Of a stretch of 33,488 bases of DNA, positions 14,222 through 23,372 are shown one piece after another. The stretch's first letter is position 1; every line of letters starts with the position of its first letter. Made by a program: the position numbers and the translations under genes. The notes beneath the pieces were generated by a model. The model made no database searches. It saw only the letters and a program-made list of their open reading frames with translations, and had not been told where the DNA came from. Source of the DNA: Microcaldota archaeon (lineage in GTDB: Archaea > Micrarchaeota > Micrarchaeia > Micrarchaeales > CABMGC01); the NCBI GenBank assembly GCA_030040595.1, contig JASHTL010000098.1:1-33488 (forward strand), given 5' to 3'.

Positions 14222-16237
14222 GTGGTATTGATGGAGTTCTACTACTATAGCATAATAGCAGGAGCGCTAGCCATAGTCGTTGCGGCCATATGCGCAATGA
14301 TGGTCTTGAAGCGTGATGAGGGATCGGAGAGGATGAGAGGCATCGCAGAAGCCATCCGGGAGGGAGCGTACGCTTACCTCAGGAGGCAGGCGATAACCAT
14401 AGCAGTATTTACTATAATACTCTCCGTGCTCTTCGCGTTCTCGCTGAGCAGCGGAGTCAAGATAGTCCTTGCCTTCCTTATCGGAGCCATAGCGTCATAC
14501 CTCACCGCGTACCTTGGAATGAGCGTTGCCGTAAGGTCAAATGTCAGGACTGCAAGGGCCGCAGAGAAGGGCCTTAACCCGGCATTCAGAACGGCAATAC
14601 TCGGAGGCGCAGTCACAGGCTTCGCAGCTGTGGGATTCTCTCTCATAGGCCTTGGCGCACTGCTTGCATATTTCACAACAGACCAGATACCGCTCCTGAT
14701 CGGATTCGGATTTGGAGCATCACTGATCTCGCTCTTTGCCAGGGTAGGCGGAGGCATATACACAAAGGCAGCGGATGTCGGAGCTGACCTTGTCGGAAAG
14801 ACCGAGCTGAACCTTCCCGAGGATGATGTAAGGAATCCTGCCACGATAGCTGACAACGTTGGTGACAATGTAGGCGACTGCGCCGGAATGGCAGCAGACG
14901 TCTTCGAGAGCTATTCTGTTACGCTTGTTGCAGCGTTGCTTATCGCGAACAGCATACCTGGGGCAACCGCAGGTCATCTCTTCTCGTATCCGATATATGT
15001 TGCAATACTGGGAGTATTTGCCAGCATCGCAGGCATATACATAGCAAAAGTGGGAAGACGTAGCAATATCATAGGCGCGCTGTACAAGAGCATACTTGTC
15101 ACAGTGGTAATTGCTGCTGTGCTGGACTATGCACTTACATATATGCTGAAACTGCCCATGGGCTATTTCGTATCTGTGCTCTCAGGGCTGGTTCTCGCGT
15201 TCCTTCTCTTCTGGGTAGCCGATTACTACACGGGAAGTGAGAGCAACTCGGTGAAGAAGATAGCCACAGCCTCGACAGGAGGTGCCGGAACAAACGTGAT
15301 AATGGGACTCGCTGTCGGATTGAGGACAACGTGGATGCCTGCTATTTTCGTAGTTGCGGCAATCCTCGTAAGCTACATCGCTGCGGGCAATAGCGTGTAC
15401 GGCATTGCAATAGCCGCTGCAGGTATGTTCTCGCTTACAGCCACGATACTTACCATCGACTCGTTCGGCCCAATCACGGACAATGCAGGAGGCATAGCCG
15501 AGATGTCGCAGCTGCCTCACAACGTCCGAAAGATCACAGACGCGCTTGACGGCGTAGGCAACACGACCAAGGCAACCACAAAAGGATTTGCAATAGGCGG
15601 CGCTGCGCTATCGGCTGTAGCCCTTTTCGTGGCATTCGCCAACGCTGTAGGAATAACGAAGACAGGGATAAACGTGCTCAACCCGCTTGTCACAGCAGGA
15701 ATATTCATAGGCGCGATGCTCCCGTTCATCTTCTCCTCGTTCCTGATGGAAGCAGTAGGCCATGCGGCAAACAAGATGGTCGAGGAAGTTAGGAGGCAGG
15801 TCAGAACCATAAAAGGACTGATGCAAGGAAAGGCCAAACCTGATTACGCGCGCGCAGTGGACATCGCCACTGTCAATGCGCTCAGGTCGCTCGCTCTTCC
15901 GGAGATGGTCGCAATACTGACTCCGATAGTAGTGGGCCTTGTCTTTGGCGTACAGGCGCTCGGCGGGCTTCTTGTAGGGATGATACCTACGAGCTTCATG
16001 CTTGCGCTCTTCATGGCCAATGCAGGAGGAGCGATGGACAACGCAAAGAAGTACATCGAGGGAGGAAAGTTCGGAGGCAAGGGAAGCGACGCGCACAAGG
16101 CTGCAGTGGTCGGGGACACGCTCGGAGATCCGCTCAAGGATACTGCCGGACCTGCGCTCAACTCCATGATAAAGGTTGTCAGCACGATCTCGATTCTGCT
16201 GGCTCCGCTTTTCCTGGCGTTCGCCCTGGTTCACTGA
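14222..16237 (+). CDS. hppA: Membrane-bound pyrophosphatase with K+-independent, H+-pump signature
   Basis: Integral membrane enzyme of 671 residues (about 16 helices) that hydrolyses PPi and pumps ions outward. The substrate motifs are present: GGGIYTKAADVGADLVGK (about residues 178-195), NPATIADNVGDNVGDCAGMAAD (about 208-229), the second Asp motif DNAGGIAEM (about 420), and the last GDTLGDPLKDTAGPALN near 635. The K+-site signature reads GNTTKATTKG: Lys450 and Thr453. In the family, Lys/Thr at these two positions marks K+-independent H+-pumping enzymes; K+-dependent ones have Ala plus Gly or Ala. TTTATAAA at 14189-14196 points to GTG 14222 or ATG 14231. The pump recovers PPi made by biosynthetic reactions such as tRNA charging. 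Confidence 0.96.
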   Translation: MVLMEFYYYSIIAGALAIVVAAICAMMVLKRDEGSERMRGIAEAIREGAYAYLRRQAITIAVFTIILSVLFAFSLSSGVKIVLAFLIGAIASYLTAYLGMSVAVRSNVRTARAAEKGLNPAFRTAILGGAVTGFAAVGFSLIGLGALLAYFTTDQIPLLIGFGFGASLISLFARVGGGIYTKAADVGADLVGKTELNLPEDDVRNPATIADNVGDNVGDCAGMAADVFESYSVTLVAALLIANSIPGATAGHLFSYPIYVAILGVFASIAGIYIAKVGRRSNIIGALYKSILVTVVIAAVLDYALTYMLKLPMGYFVSVLSGLVLAFLLFWVADYYTGSESNSVKKIATASTGGAGTNVIMGLAVGLRTTWMPAIFVVAAILVSYIAAGNSVYGIAIAAAGMFSLTATILTIDSFGPITDNAGGIAEMSQLPHNVRKITDALDGVGNTTKATTKGFAIGGAALSAVALFVAFANAVGITKTGINVLNPLVTAGIFIGAMLPFIFSSFLMEAVGHAANKMVEEVRRQVRTIKGLMQGKAKPDYARAVDIATVNALRSLALPEMVAILTPIVVGLVFGVQALGGLLVGMIPTSFMLALFMANAGGAMDNAKKYIEGGKFGGKGSDAHKAAVVGDTLGDPLKDTAGPALNSMIKVVSTISILLAPLFLAFALVH

Positions 16238-16247
16238 ATAGACCTTG

Positions 16248-16270
16248 ACCTTGCGCTCTTGTAGCAAGGT
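16248..16270 (+). terminator. Hairpin after hppA, possible terminator or 3' stabiliser
   Basis: ACCTTGC (16248-16254), a 9-nt loop and GCAAGGT (16264-16270) form a perfect 7-bp stem, 11 nt after the hppA stop. Only three T follow directly; a TTCTTTTT tract comes 17 nt later but belongs to the pyrG promoter. Archaeal termination relies mainly on T-tracts, so the terminator role is uncertain. Confidence 0.4.
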
Positions 16271-16319
16271 TTAGCCGGCAGAAGGTATTCTTTTTAAGCG
16301 TTATGCGTCAATATATTTC

Positions 16320-17927
16320 GTGCCAACAAAATATGTAGTGGTATTGGGTTCCTTGCTGAGCGGACTCGGCAAGGGCGTAGTCACTTCTTCTATACTGAGA
16401 ATACTCGATTTCTACAACTACAAGGCCCTTCCGGTTAAGTTTGACGGATACCTGAATTTTGATTGCGGAACCATGAACCCATTCCAGCACGGCGAGGTCT
16501 TTGTGCTCGATGACAAGAGCGAGGTTGACATGGATTTCGGGATTTATGAGCGCTTCCTGAACAAAGACCTGACCGGCGACTTATCGATAACAGGGGGCAA
16601 GCTCCTTGGTGCAATCATATCGAAGGAGAGGCAGGGAGGCTACCTGGGCCAGACCGTGCAGATAATACCCCACCTGACTAATGAGATCATAAGCAGAATA
16701 GAGAAGCTCTCCGACGAGAAGAAGCCCGACGTTCTGATAATAGAGGTAGGCGGAACAGTAGGCGACATAGAGAACAGCTATTTCATAGAGGCAATGCGGC
16801 AGCTTGCGCTGAAGCACGAGGTCGTGTTCATCAACCTCACGTACCTGCCTACGCTGGATGTTGTGGGCGAGCAGAAGACGAAGCCGGCGCAGATAGGTGT
16901 AAGGCTGATACTCCAGGACGGAATAAGGACCAATTTCATAATATGCAGGAGCCAGACCGCGCTTCTGGAGAGCACAAAGGAGAAGCTGGCCCTTTTCGCC
17001 AACCTGAGCAAGGAGAGGATAATAGACGACAAGGACCAGCAGACCCTGTACAACCTGCCGCTGCACTTCATGGACGTCGGCTTCGACAGGCTTCTTCTCA
17101 AGGACCTAGGCTTGCAACTGCGACAGCCAAACAAGAAAAAGATAGCAGAGTGGAAGGAGAATGTCAAGCGCACGATCTCGCCGAAACACGAGGTGAACAT
17201 TGCAGTGGTAGGGAAGTACACGCATCTTCATGATTCCTATGCCAGCGTGAAAGAGGCATTGATACACGCGGGCGCGAAGACGGACACGCGGGCAAACGTT
17301 ACGTGGATTGAGTCAACCGACTATGATGACGGCAAGGGCGATTACAATATTTTCAAGAAGATGCACGGAGTCGTAGTCACAGGCGGATTCGGGTCCAGGG
17401 GCACGGAAGGTATGATCAACATAATAAAGCATGCCAGGACTAACAACATACCGTACCTCGGGCTCTGCCTAGGCATGCAGCTTATGGTTGTAGAGTATGC
17501 AAGGAACATGGCAGGGCTTGCTGGCGCAAACTCTTCGGAGCTTGACCCGAAGACGAAGCACAAGCTGATAGTGCTTCTCGACTCGCAGAAGCGCATAACT
17601 GCCAAGGGCGGCACAATGAGACTGGGAGCCCAGGAATGCCTGCTTCCTGACAAGGACTCGGTGGCGTACAAGGCCTATGGAAAGAGCCCGATAAGCGAGA
17701 GGCACAGGCACCGCTACGAGTTCAACAACAACTACAGGAAGATACTCACAGATAAGGGGTTGAAGATAACCGGGCTTACCACGGACAGGAAGCTTGTAGA
17801 ATTCGTCGAATGGTCTTCGGGATTCGGCATAGGCACGCAATCGCATCCGGAGCTTAAGTCGAGGTTTGAGTCCCCAGCGCCTCTCTTTGTGAGCCTGATC
17901 GAAGCGGCGAAGTCACGTAACGTATGA
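16320..17927 (+). CDS. pyrG: CTP synthase
   Basis: Makes CTP from UTP, ATP and glutamine. The synthetase domain has the P-loop SGLGKG (residues 14-19), LNFDCGTMNPFQHGEVFVLDD (split here at about 46-66) and DVLIIEVGGTVGDIEN. The glutaminase domain has GGFGSRG (about 355), the nucleophile Cys383 in GLCLGMQ, HRHRYEFN, and the catalytic His/Glu in SHPE near the end. At 535 residues it is full length. The P-loop is preceded by VLGSLL instead of the usual TGG(V/I)VS. GTG 16320 is leaderless, with TTTTTAAG at 16291-16298 about 25 nt upstream. The last 15 nt overlap the glycosyltransferase gene on the other strand. Confidence 0.97.
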   Translation: MPTKYVVVLGSLLSGLGKGVVTSSILRILDFYNYKALPVKFDGYLNFDCGTMNPFQHGEVFVLDDKSEVDMDFGIYERFLNKDLTGDLSITGGKLLGAIISKERQGGYLGQTVQIIPHLTNEIISRIEKLSDEKKPDVLIIEVGGTVGDIENSYFIEAMRQLALKHEVVFINLTYLPTLDVVGEQKTKPAQIGVRLILQDGIRTNFIICRSQTALLESTKEKLALFANLSKERIIDDKDQQTLYNLPLHFMDVGFDRLLLKDLGLQLRQPNKKKIAEWKENVKRTISPKHEVNIAVVGKYTHLHDSYASVKEALIHAGAKTDTRANVTWIESTDYDDGKGDYNIFKKMHGVVVTGGFGSRGTEGMINIIKHARTNNIPYLGLCLGMQLMVVEYARNMAGLAGANSSELDPKTKHKLIVLLDSQKRITAKGGTMRLGAQECLLPDKDSVAYKAYGKSPISERHRHRYEFNNNYRKILTDKGLKITGLTTDRKLVEFVEWSSGFGIGTQSHPELKSRFESPAPLFVSLIEAAKSRNV

Positions 17928-18617
17928 CTTTAGCAGGGCTACCGCCTGCTTTGTGCTTGCCTTTGACTTGCCGAACTTTCTGTTGCCGAAGCTGTACTTT
18001 ACCTCGGATATTCTGACATTTTCTGCAGAGTCTATGGATTTCAGCAGGTCGAACAAGACCTTGTAGCCTTCTCCAACGAAGCGCCTCCTGTTTTTTGATA
18101 TTATTCCGGCAGCGGCGGCCCTCCGGACCCCGAAGAATCCAGAGAATATGTCTGCCGTTACCTTCTTTCCGTTGATGAACAATACCATGTAGCCTATGCC
18201 GCCAAGCGTACGCGAGATTAGCTTCCTGTATAATGGCCAGTCAAGAACGCGTTCCCTTACTGCAACGACTATGCCGTATCCCTTGGAAAGCTCCTTGTGT
18301 ATCTCCTTTATCTTCTCAGGCGGATGCTGCAGGTCAGCGTCCATCACTATGACGAACTTTGTCCTGCTCTCCATTATGCCATCGACAATGCTCGCCGTCA
18401 GGCCTGGGGCCCTGCCAAGCGTTTTCCTGTCAAGCGTGCGTATTTTACCCCTGGCAGAGAATTTGTCAAGGGTGTGCAGCGTGCCGTCCCTTGAGCCGTC
18501 ATCTACCACGAATATGTTTATGCCCTTGTACAGGCTTAGCACCTTCCTGACAAGGATCGGCAGTGTCTCACGCTCGTTGAGCGTTGGAATGACCAGGGTA
18601 GTGTCCGAGTATTCCAT
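17913..18617 (-). CDS. GT2 glycosyltransferase, dolichol-phosphate mannosyltransferase-like
   Basis: A 234-residue soluble GT-A enzyme: TLVIPTLNERETLPILVRKV (residues 7-26), IFVVDDGSRDGT (first Asp pair), VIVMDADLQHPPEKI (DxD motif and the DLQHPPE element typical of DPM1), and FSGFFGVRR, then a C-terminal FGNRKFGKSKAS stretch also found in DPM1-type enzymes. It lacks the C-terminal membrane anchors of some DPM synthases. The family moves mannose or glucose from the nucleotide sugar to dolichol phosphate on the cytoplasmic face. It is the last gene of the glycan operon, 6 nt after the flippase gene, with GGAG just before the ATG. Confidence 0.9.
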   Translation of the reverse strand: MEYSDTTLVIPTLNERETLPILVRKVLSLYKGINIFVVDDGSRDGTLHTLDKFSARGKIRTLDRKTLGRAPGLTASIVDGIMESRTKFVIVMDADLQHPPEKIKEIHKELSKGYGIVVAVRERVLDWPLYRKLISRTLGGIGYMVLFINGKKVTADIFSGFFGVRRAAAAGIISKNRRRFVGEGYKVLFDLLKSIDSAENVRISEVKYSFGNRKFGKSKASTKQAVALLKSYVT

Positions 18618-18623
18618 GCTCCA

Positions 18624-20243
18624 TCACACGCAGATCTCTACGTACCTCATATACCACTTGACAGGCTCCCTTATTATAGGCAGTTTTGATGTTGCATCCC
18701 TTATGCTGGCAGTGTCATTCTTGTTCAGGGTGCCTGTGATTGCGGCTATCCAAGGGTATGCCAACAGGGTGACTATCGCGCCAGCGACAAGCTCTCCCGC
18801 AAGCACGATGTTTCTTGTAGAGCCAGCCGTCAGCAGATAAAGGCCGAAGAGCACTGCTGCGAGCACTATTGCGAGCACCACGTTGCTAAGGAAGATCCTA
18901 ATTATCTTCCCGTGGTCGAATCTCACGCCAAAGAGCCGGCGGGCGCCGCCTACGAAGAGTATCACCGAAACGATGTTCCCTATTATGAATATCGAAATTA
19001 TCGCGCCATATACTGCGATGTTGTTTCCGTATGCGTTGAGCACTGGAACAAGGACAATTATCGAGAGGACCTCCGCCAGCGCGACTCCGGCGTTGTACTT
19101 CAGCACCTTGAATGTGGCCCCTTTTGAGACTATAAGGCTGCTTATGAAAAGGCTCACCGTATTTAGTACCGCTCCGACCATTATCAGGGAGAGATACGAA
19201 GGCGCATAGGAGTAGCTCTTCGAGAGGAAGAGGTAGACTGCAGGCATTGCGAAGACGCCGACGAATACGAGGAGGGGCAGTATCAGGTTCAGCGAGTAAC
19301 CGAGCACCTTGTTATACGTTTCGTGGAGCCTCTTCTTGGTGCGTTCAATTCCTGCCGTGGAAAAAGCTGGAAGAAGCACGTTGTTTATGCTGTTGTGCAG
19401 CAGTATTACCGCTGTCAGGCCCTGCAGAGCAGCGCCGTAATTCCCAAGGAATATCTCTGGCACGAAGAGCCCGAGAAAGAGTATGGAGAAGTTCTGCATG
19501 CCGTTGTTGAGCATATTGTTTACGCCGACTGGGAAGGCGAACTTTGCGGTGGACACGAGTTCCCTCCTTGTGGGCCTTACAAGCGATATGCGCCCGTTCT
19601 TGCTTAATGAGATGTACATGAAGGATGCGCCAGCTGCTGCGCTCACAACGTATCCCAGCAGCATGCCTGCGAGAACTCCCTCCACTCCGAACCCGAGAAG
19701 GAATAATCCCACGCTCGCAAACAGCTGCACTATGTTTCCGAACACTCCAGTAAATGAGGAGTACGCGCCCTTGCCTAATCCTATGAGCGCCTGCATCTCC
19801 ACGGACTGCGCCATTACGAAGAAGATCATGAGCGATGACGTTATCAGCGTTATCTCGGGTATCTTCAGCCCTGCGTAGATGGTGTTCGCAAGGTAGCCGC
19901 TCAGTCCCAGCGCCAATAGCGTGATTAGTATGGCAGAGACCATGAATATCAGCAACGCCGATGAGAGAACGCGCATCATCTGTTCCCTGTCCTGCTTGAA
20001 CGCCCATATTGCGAAGTGCCTGCTCAGATACGCGCCTATGCCGAGTCCGCCCACCGCGTCGATGAACGAGGCGTAGCCGAATGCGAACGTGTACTGGCCG
20101 TAGAGGTACGGCTGCAGAAGCCTGGCCAGGAGCACTATGGTTATTCCTGTCAGCACTATGCTGATTATCTGGCCTATAAGAACAGCGGAGAGTACTCTTG
20201 CGGTTCGCCTTCCCAGGCCGTCTGCATTTTTATCTGTGGCCAT
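18624..20243 (-). CDS. MOP-superfamily polysaccharide/lipid-oligosaccharide flippase (Wzx-like)
   Basis: A 539-residue protein with about 14 hydrophobic segments. The start is typical of Wzx/PST flippases: LIGQIISIVLTGITIVLLAR, then LLQPYLYGQYTFAFGYASF (R.L.p..yG.y.f), then GLGIGAYLSRH. No enzymatic motifs. Flippases of this type move lipid-linked glycans across the membrane. It lies between the GT-C-like gene (13-nt gap) and the DPM1-like gene (6-nt gap), so it probably carries the product made by these enzymes. ATG 20243 follows the upstream stop by 13 nt. Substrate not determined. Confidence 0.9.
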   Translation of the reverse strand: MATDKNADGLGRRTARVLSAVLIGQIISIVLTGITIVLLARLLQPYLYGQYTFAFGYASFIDAVGGLGIGAYLSRHFAIWAFKQDREQMMRVLSSALLIFMVSAILITLLALGLSGYLANTIYAGLKIPEITLITSSLMIFFVMAQSVEMQALIGLGKGAYSSFTGVFGNIVQLFASVGLFLLGFGVEGVLAGMLLGYVVSAAAGASFMYISLSKNGRISLVRPTRRELVSTAKFAFPVGVNNMLNNGMQNFSILFLGLFVPEIFLGNYGAALQGLTAVILLHNSINNVLLPAFSTAGIERTKKRLHETYNKVLGYSLNLILPLLVFVGVFAMPAVYLFLSKSYSYAPSYLSLIMVGAVLNTVSLFISSLIVSKGATFKVLKYNAGVALAEVLSIIVLVPVLNAYGNNIAVYGAIISIFIIGNIVSVILFVGGARRLFGVRFDHGKIIRIFLSNVVLAIVLAAVLFGLYLLTAGSTRNIVLAGELVAGAIVTLLAYPWIAAITGTLNKNDTASIRDATSKLPIIREPVKWYMRYVEICV

Positions 20244-20256
20244 TTAATCTTGGTCT

Positions 20257-22584
20257 CTATGTGGTTCTCGTGACGGTGACGTTCTTGATCCCGTATACGA
20301 TATACGGAGACGGCAGGAATGTATTGTTCTGCGCGTAGAACACAACCTGGTTGTATCCCCTGCTCACATTGAAGCTTACCCCGTACTCCGATTCGTTCTC
20401 ATTGACAGTAAGGGAGCCGAACTGGACATTGTTCAGGTAGAGTAATACGTCCGTGCCGTTGATAGGGGCCTCTGCGGTTAGGTTCATTGTAACCCTCATG
20501 CTGTTGGGCGAGTAGATCCCTATCCCGCGCTCGTTTGTGCCCCACCATAGGGTACCGAACGTGGAGTTGCACGACTCGCCGCTGCAAAAGCTATAGCCGG
20601 GTATCCATGTGCCTATAGAATATGCAGTGAGCGCCTTGTTGGCGTGTTCCAGAATCGCGTTCTTTGTCTGGAAGACGAAAGTGCTGTTGTCCACGTAGAG
20701 CGGAGTTCCGAAGGTATCGTACAGATAGTTGTACAGCGTCGCCTGTTCTGATAGGTTGTATGCGCTCCTTGTCACGGTAACGAACTGCGTGTCGTAGTTC
20801 TCGACCCAGAGGAGCGTCTCGTTGGTGACGTTACCAATGACTGGAGAGGGGAAGATAAGGCCATAGCCCTCCTCAAGGTATCCTGCCGCAGATGCCAGCG
20901 GCACGGCCTCGGCAGAGTATACCTGCGTGTCGTTCTCCCTGCTCGTGTACCCGCCTATTATCGGCTTGCCGTTCATTGCAGCAGAATCGTACATTGCCAC
21001 GCTCGGATAGAATTCCGGCGAGGTCGAATTCGTGTTAAGTACTATAGGCAGAATCAACACGGAGAAATTGCCCTGAATGTCGCCTATCTGGTAGTACGCC
21101 TTGGATATAGTAGCGTTGAGAAGCAGTGATTGTGCGAATTGCGAAGAGAGCGGCATCCCGTTGTACTCGACCATTATGAGTACGAAGAATACGGCTGCAA
21201 GAATCGTCGTCTTTCTCCTGTCCATCTTCTCTGACAGGTACGCAAAGCCCATCGCTGCAAGGACTGCGAGGCAGAGAGTCACAAGGGCATCGAACCTGCC
21301 AGGTTCCCTCACTATGTTAAGCAGCGGTATGTTGCTGTAGATCGAGTATATGGCAGGTATGCTTGTGACCGTGCCAAGAACCTGCAGGTAAGGCCCGAGG
21401 GAGAGCCATCCGAATATGAGAAGGAGAATGAGCCAGAGCGCCGTGTTGGCAAGCCTGTGCTTCTTGAAATCGAAGTAAAGGGCCACAATGGCAAGGAAGA
21501 GCACCGAGTATCCCAGGTATGAGACCTTCTCGGTGATGTCAGAAGTATAGATGACGTTCTGGTATATCAGCCCGTATATTGCATTGTAATATGACTGTGA
21601 AATGTTGCTGAAGATGCCGTTGTAGTAGCTGGGCAGGAAATAAGATGCGAGGTTGTCGCTCCAGAGCATCTGGTTCACGGTCCCGGAAAGCTGGCTCGCC
21701 GTTGACTGCGTGGATGGCGAGATGAGTCCCAGGGTGATCGGCACGAGGAACGGGCTTCCTACGACGAGTATTATCGCACACATTTCTGCCAGTAGCAAGA
21801 TAGTTCCTCTGTTCAGTAACGCGGTCTTTCTCTTCAGCAGCAGGTATACTAGAATCGCAAGCACTACGAATACGATGGTGAGCACTCCCTGCAGGGGGTC
21901 TCCGAAGAAGACGACGAAAAGGAATGAGAGCGCGGAGCCGACCACATACAGCTGCCTCTTCTCCTTGATCATCAGTATGAACAGGAGAATGAAGAGGGGT
22001 ATGAACTCGATCGAGGCCCAATTGAGATGGCCTATTGATTGCGCGATGTGCATAGGGCTGTACGCAAATACGAGGCTGCCTATGAACGATGCGTACTTGT
22101 TTCCCGTGAGATATAACAGCAGCATGAAAGTAAAGAGCCCGGATAGTATGAAACCGAGAAGGAAGATGACGTTGTATGCGAATGCAAGGCTGACGGCCTG
22201 GAAAGGAGCGCTCAGGATGCCTGCCAAGGGCGATAGGTCCTGGGTGACCAGGTTGGCTCCTATGGGAAAGAAGATGGAGTAGGTGAAATACGGGAGCGTA
22301 TGCAGATAGAAGATCGAATAAGGGGCCCACCAGAGATTCCACATGCTCTGATACGAGTCGCTTGAGCCGTTCGGAACATATGACGTTATGTTCGGGACGA
22401 GGTACCAGAACATGACAAGCGTGATTATGGTGTAAATGACGAAAACCGTAAGATAAAGCCTGAACCTGTCGCTCTTGGTGTATCTTACCACCGACTCGAG
22501 AACCCCCTTCTTCTGCTGCGCATGATGGTGCTGTTGTGGGGGTGCCTGAACCTCTGCGTGGCTTTCTTCACTCAACAAAATCAC
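20257..22584 (-). CDS. Large GT-C-like membrane protein with a sequon-rich outer domain
   Basis: The 775-residue protein starts with a cytoplasmic Gln/His-rich stretch (PPQQHHHAQQKK), then about 11-12 membrane segments up to roughly residue 485, then a ~290-residue outer domain with no further span. The first large outer loop has D76 in SSDSYQSMWNLWWAPYS, in the place where GT-C glycosyltransferases carry their catalytic Asp. IPLLNIVREPGRFDALV resembles the YfhO/GT-C loop (R.P.RF). I count 18 N-x-S/T sequons, about 15 of them in the outer domain, and two Cys (SFCSGESCNS) that may form a disulfide. A sugar-transferring role is inferred, not proven. GTG 22584 follows CTTTTTAATTTAG (22618-22630) by about 40 nt; TTG 22575 is an alternative. 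Confidence 0.7.
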   Translation of the reverse strand: MILLSEESHAEVQAPPQQHHHAQQKKGVLESVVRYTKSDRFRLYLTVFVIYTIITLVMFWYLVPNITSYVPNGSSDSYQSMWNLWWAPYSIFYLHTLPYFTYSIFFPIGANLVTQDLSPLAGILSAPFQAVSLAFAYNVIFLLGFILSGLFTFMLLLYLTGNKYASFIGSLVFAYSPMHIAQSIGHLNWASIEFIPLFILLFILMIKEKRQLYVVGSALSFLFVVFFGDPLQGVLTIVFVVLAILVYLLLKRKTALLNRGTILLLAEMCAIILVVGSPFLVPITLGLISPSTQSTASQLSGTVNQMLWSDNLASYFLPSYYNGIFSNISQSYYNAIYGLIYQNVIYTSDITEKVSYLGYSVLFLAIVALYFDFKKHRLANTALWLILLLIFGWLSLGPYLQVLGTVTSIPAIYSIYSNIPLLNIVREPGRFDALVTLCLAVLAAMGFAYLSEKMDRRKTTILAAVFFVLIMVEYNGMPLSSQFAQSLLLNATISKAYYQIGDIQGNFSVLILPIVLNTNSTSPEFYPSVAMYDSAAMNGKPIIGGYTSRENDTQVYSAEAVPLASAAGYLEEGYGLIFPSPVIGNVTNETLLWVENYDTQFVTVTRSAYNLSEQATLYNYLYDTFGTPLYVDNSTFVFQTKNAILEHANKALTAYSIGTWIPGYSFCSGESCNSTFGTLWWGTNERGIGIYSPNSMRVTMNLTAEAPINGTDVLLYLNNVQFGSLTVNENESEYGVSFNVSRGYNQVVFYAQNNTFLPSPYIVYGIKNVTVTRTT

Positions 22585-22638
22585 TTGACAAATAGTGACT
22601 GATATCTTTTCTCAACACTAAATTAAAAAGGTGCTTGC

Positions 22639-23328
22639 TCATTGGCTGAACCTTAGTCTGAAGACGGCCTTCAGGAAGAGGTAGATGTCCTTGTTCCTCA
22701 CCTTCGTCTCCCTGTGCTCCTTCCACTCAACCGGCAGTTCGTACGGCATTATCCCGTCCCGCTGCGCCAGGATCAGCATCTCGGTATCGAAGAACCAGTG
22801 GTTGTCCTTTATGCGTTTTGCAAGGTTCTTCGCATAATTCCTCTCAAGGAACTTGAACCCGCACTGGTGGTCCTTCACCCTCGACTGGAAGACGGCGAAG
22901 AGGAGCAGGTTGTATCCGGAGCTGAGAAAATGCCGCCAGAAGGTCCTCCTGATGTCCGAACCCTTTGCATAGCGCGACCCGGTAAGTATCTTCTGGCCCC
23001 CTTCCACTTTGCTCACGGCAATTGGCAGATACGAGAGCGGCACAGAGAGATCTATATCCATGTACCCTACCACATCGCCCTTCGCTACCTGTATTGATCT
23101 CTTTAGCGCGCCGCCTCTCCCGCTCTTATCCGGCCTGCTCAGCACCATGACATTGGGTAGCCTTCCGAACTTTTCCGCAAGCTCCTTTGATCCGTCTGTG
23201 GAGCCGTCCTCTGCTATTATTATCTCGAAGCTGCCGAGCTTCTTCGCGGCCGAGTAGATCTTCGGGAAGTTGGCCTTGAGGTTCCTCCGCTCATTGTACA
23301 CAGGTAGTATTATGGTTGCCCTTGTCAT
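22639..23328 (-). CDS. GT2 glycosyltransferase, ALG5/DPM-like
   Basis: Soluble 229-residue GT-A enzyme: ATIILPVYNERRNL, IIIAEDGSTDGS, RGGALKRSIQVAKGDVVGYMDIDLSVP (read in two parts, with DID as the metal-binding DxD), then LTGSRYAKGSDIRR, DHQCGFKFLER and HWFFDTEMLILAQ. The R-G-x-x-L and C-G-F-K elements are typical of dolichyl-phosphate glucosyl/mannosyltransferases (ALG5-like). I chose ATG 23328. The frame also has a TTG at 23355, but that codon sits inside a GC-rich hairpin at 23351-23372 near the predicted transcript start, and MTRATIILP is the normal family N-terminus. It heads the glycan locus, 54 nt upstream of the GT-C-like gene. Confidence 0.9.
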   Translation of the reverse strand: MTRATIILPVYNERRNLKANFPKIYSAAKKLGSFEIIIAEDGSTDGSKELAEKFGRLPNVMVLSRPDKSGRGGALKRSIQVAKGDVVGYMDIDLSVPLSYLPIAVSKVEGGQKILTGSRYAKGSDIRRTFWRHFLSSGYNLLLFAVFQSRVKDHQCGFKFLERNYAKNLAKRIKDNHWFFDTEMLILAQRDGIMPYELPVEWKEHRETKVRNKDIYLFLKAVFRLRFSQ

Positions 23329-23350
23329 GCGAATCAGTAGCTGGCCAGTG

Positions 23351-23372
23351 CGCAAGGCGCGACGCGCCTGCG
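23351..23372 (-). promoter_or_regulatory. GC-rich hairpin in the 5' leader of the GT2 gene
   Basis: CGCAAGGCGCG (23351-23361) and CGCGCCTGCG (23363-23372) pair with one bulged A and a short loop, giving up to 10 bp. TATAAG on the minus strand (about 23399-23408) puts the transcript start near 23376, so the hairpin would be at the very 5' end of the RNA. It may affect translation or RNA stability. Confidence 0.45.

Noticed and set aside
15608..16267. 219-codon minus-strand frame opposite hppA
   Set aside because: Arg/Ser/His-rich shadow of a strongly conserved membrane enzyme gene.
21539..22342. Long minus-strand frame of 267 codons inside the GT-C-like gene
   Set aside because: It is a shifted frame of the GT-C gene with Arg/His/Pro-rich, motif-free translation.
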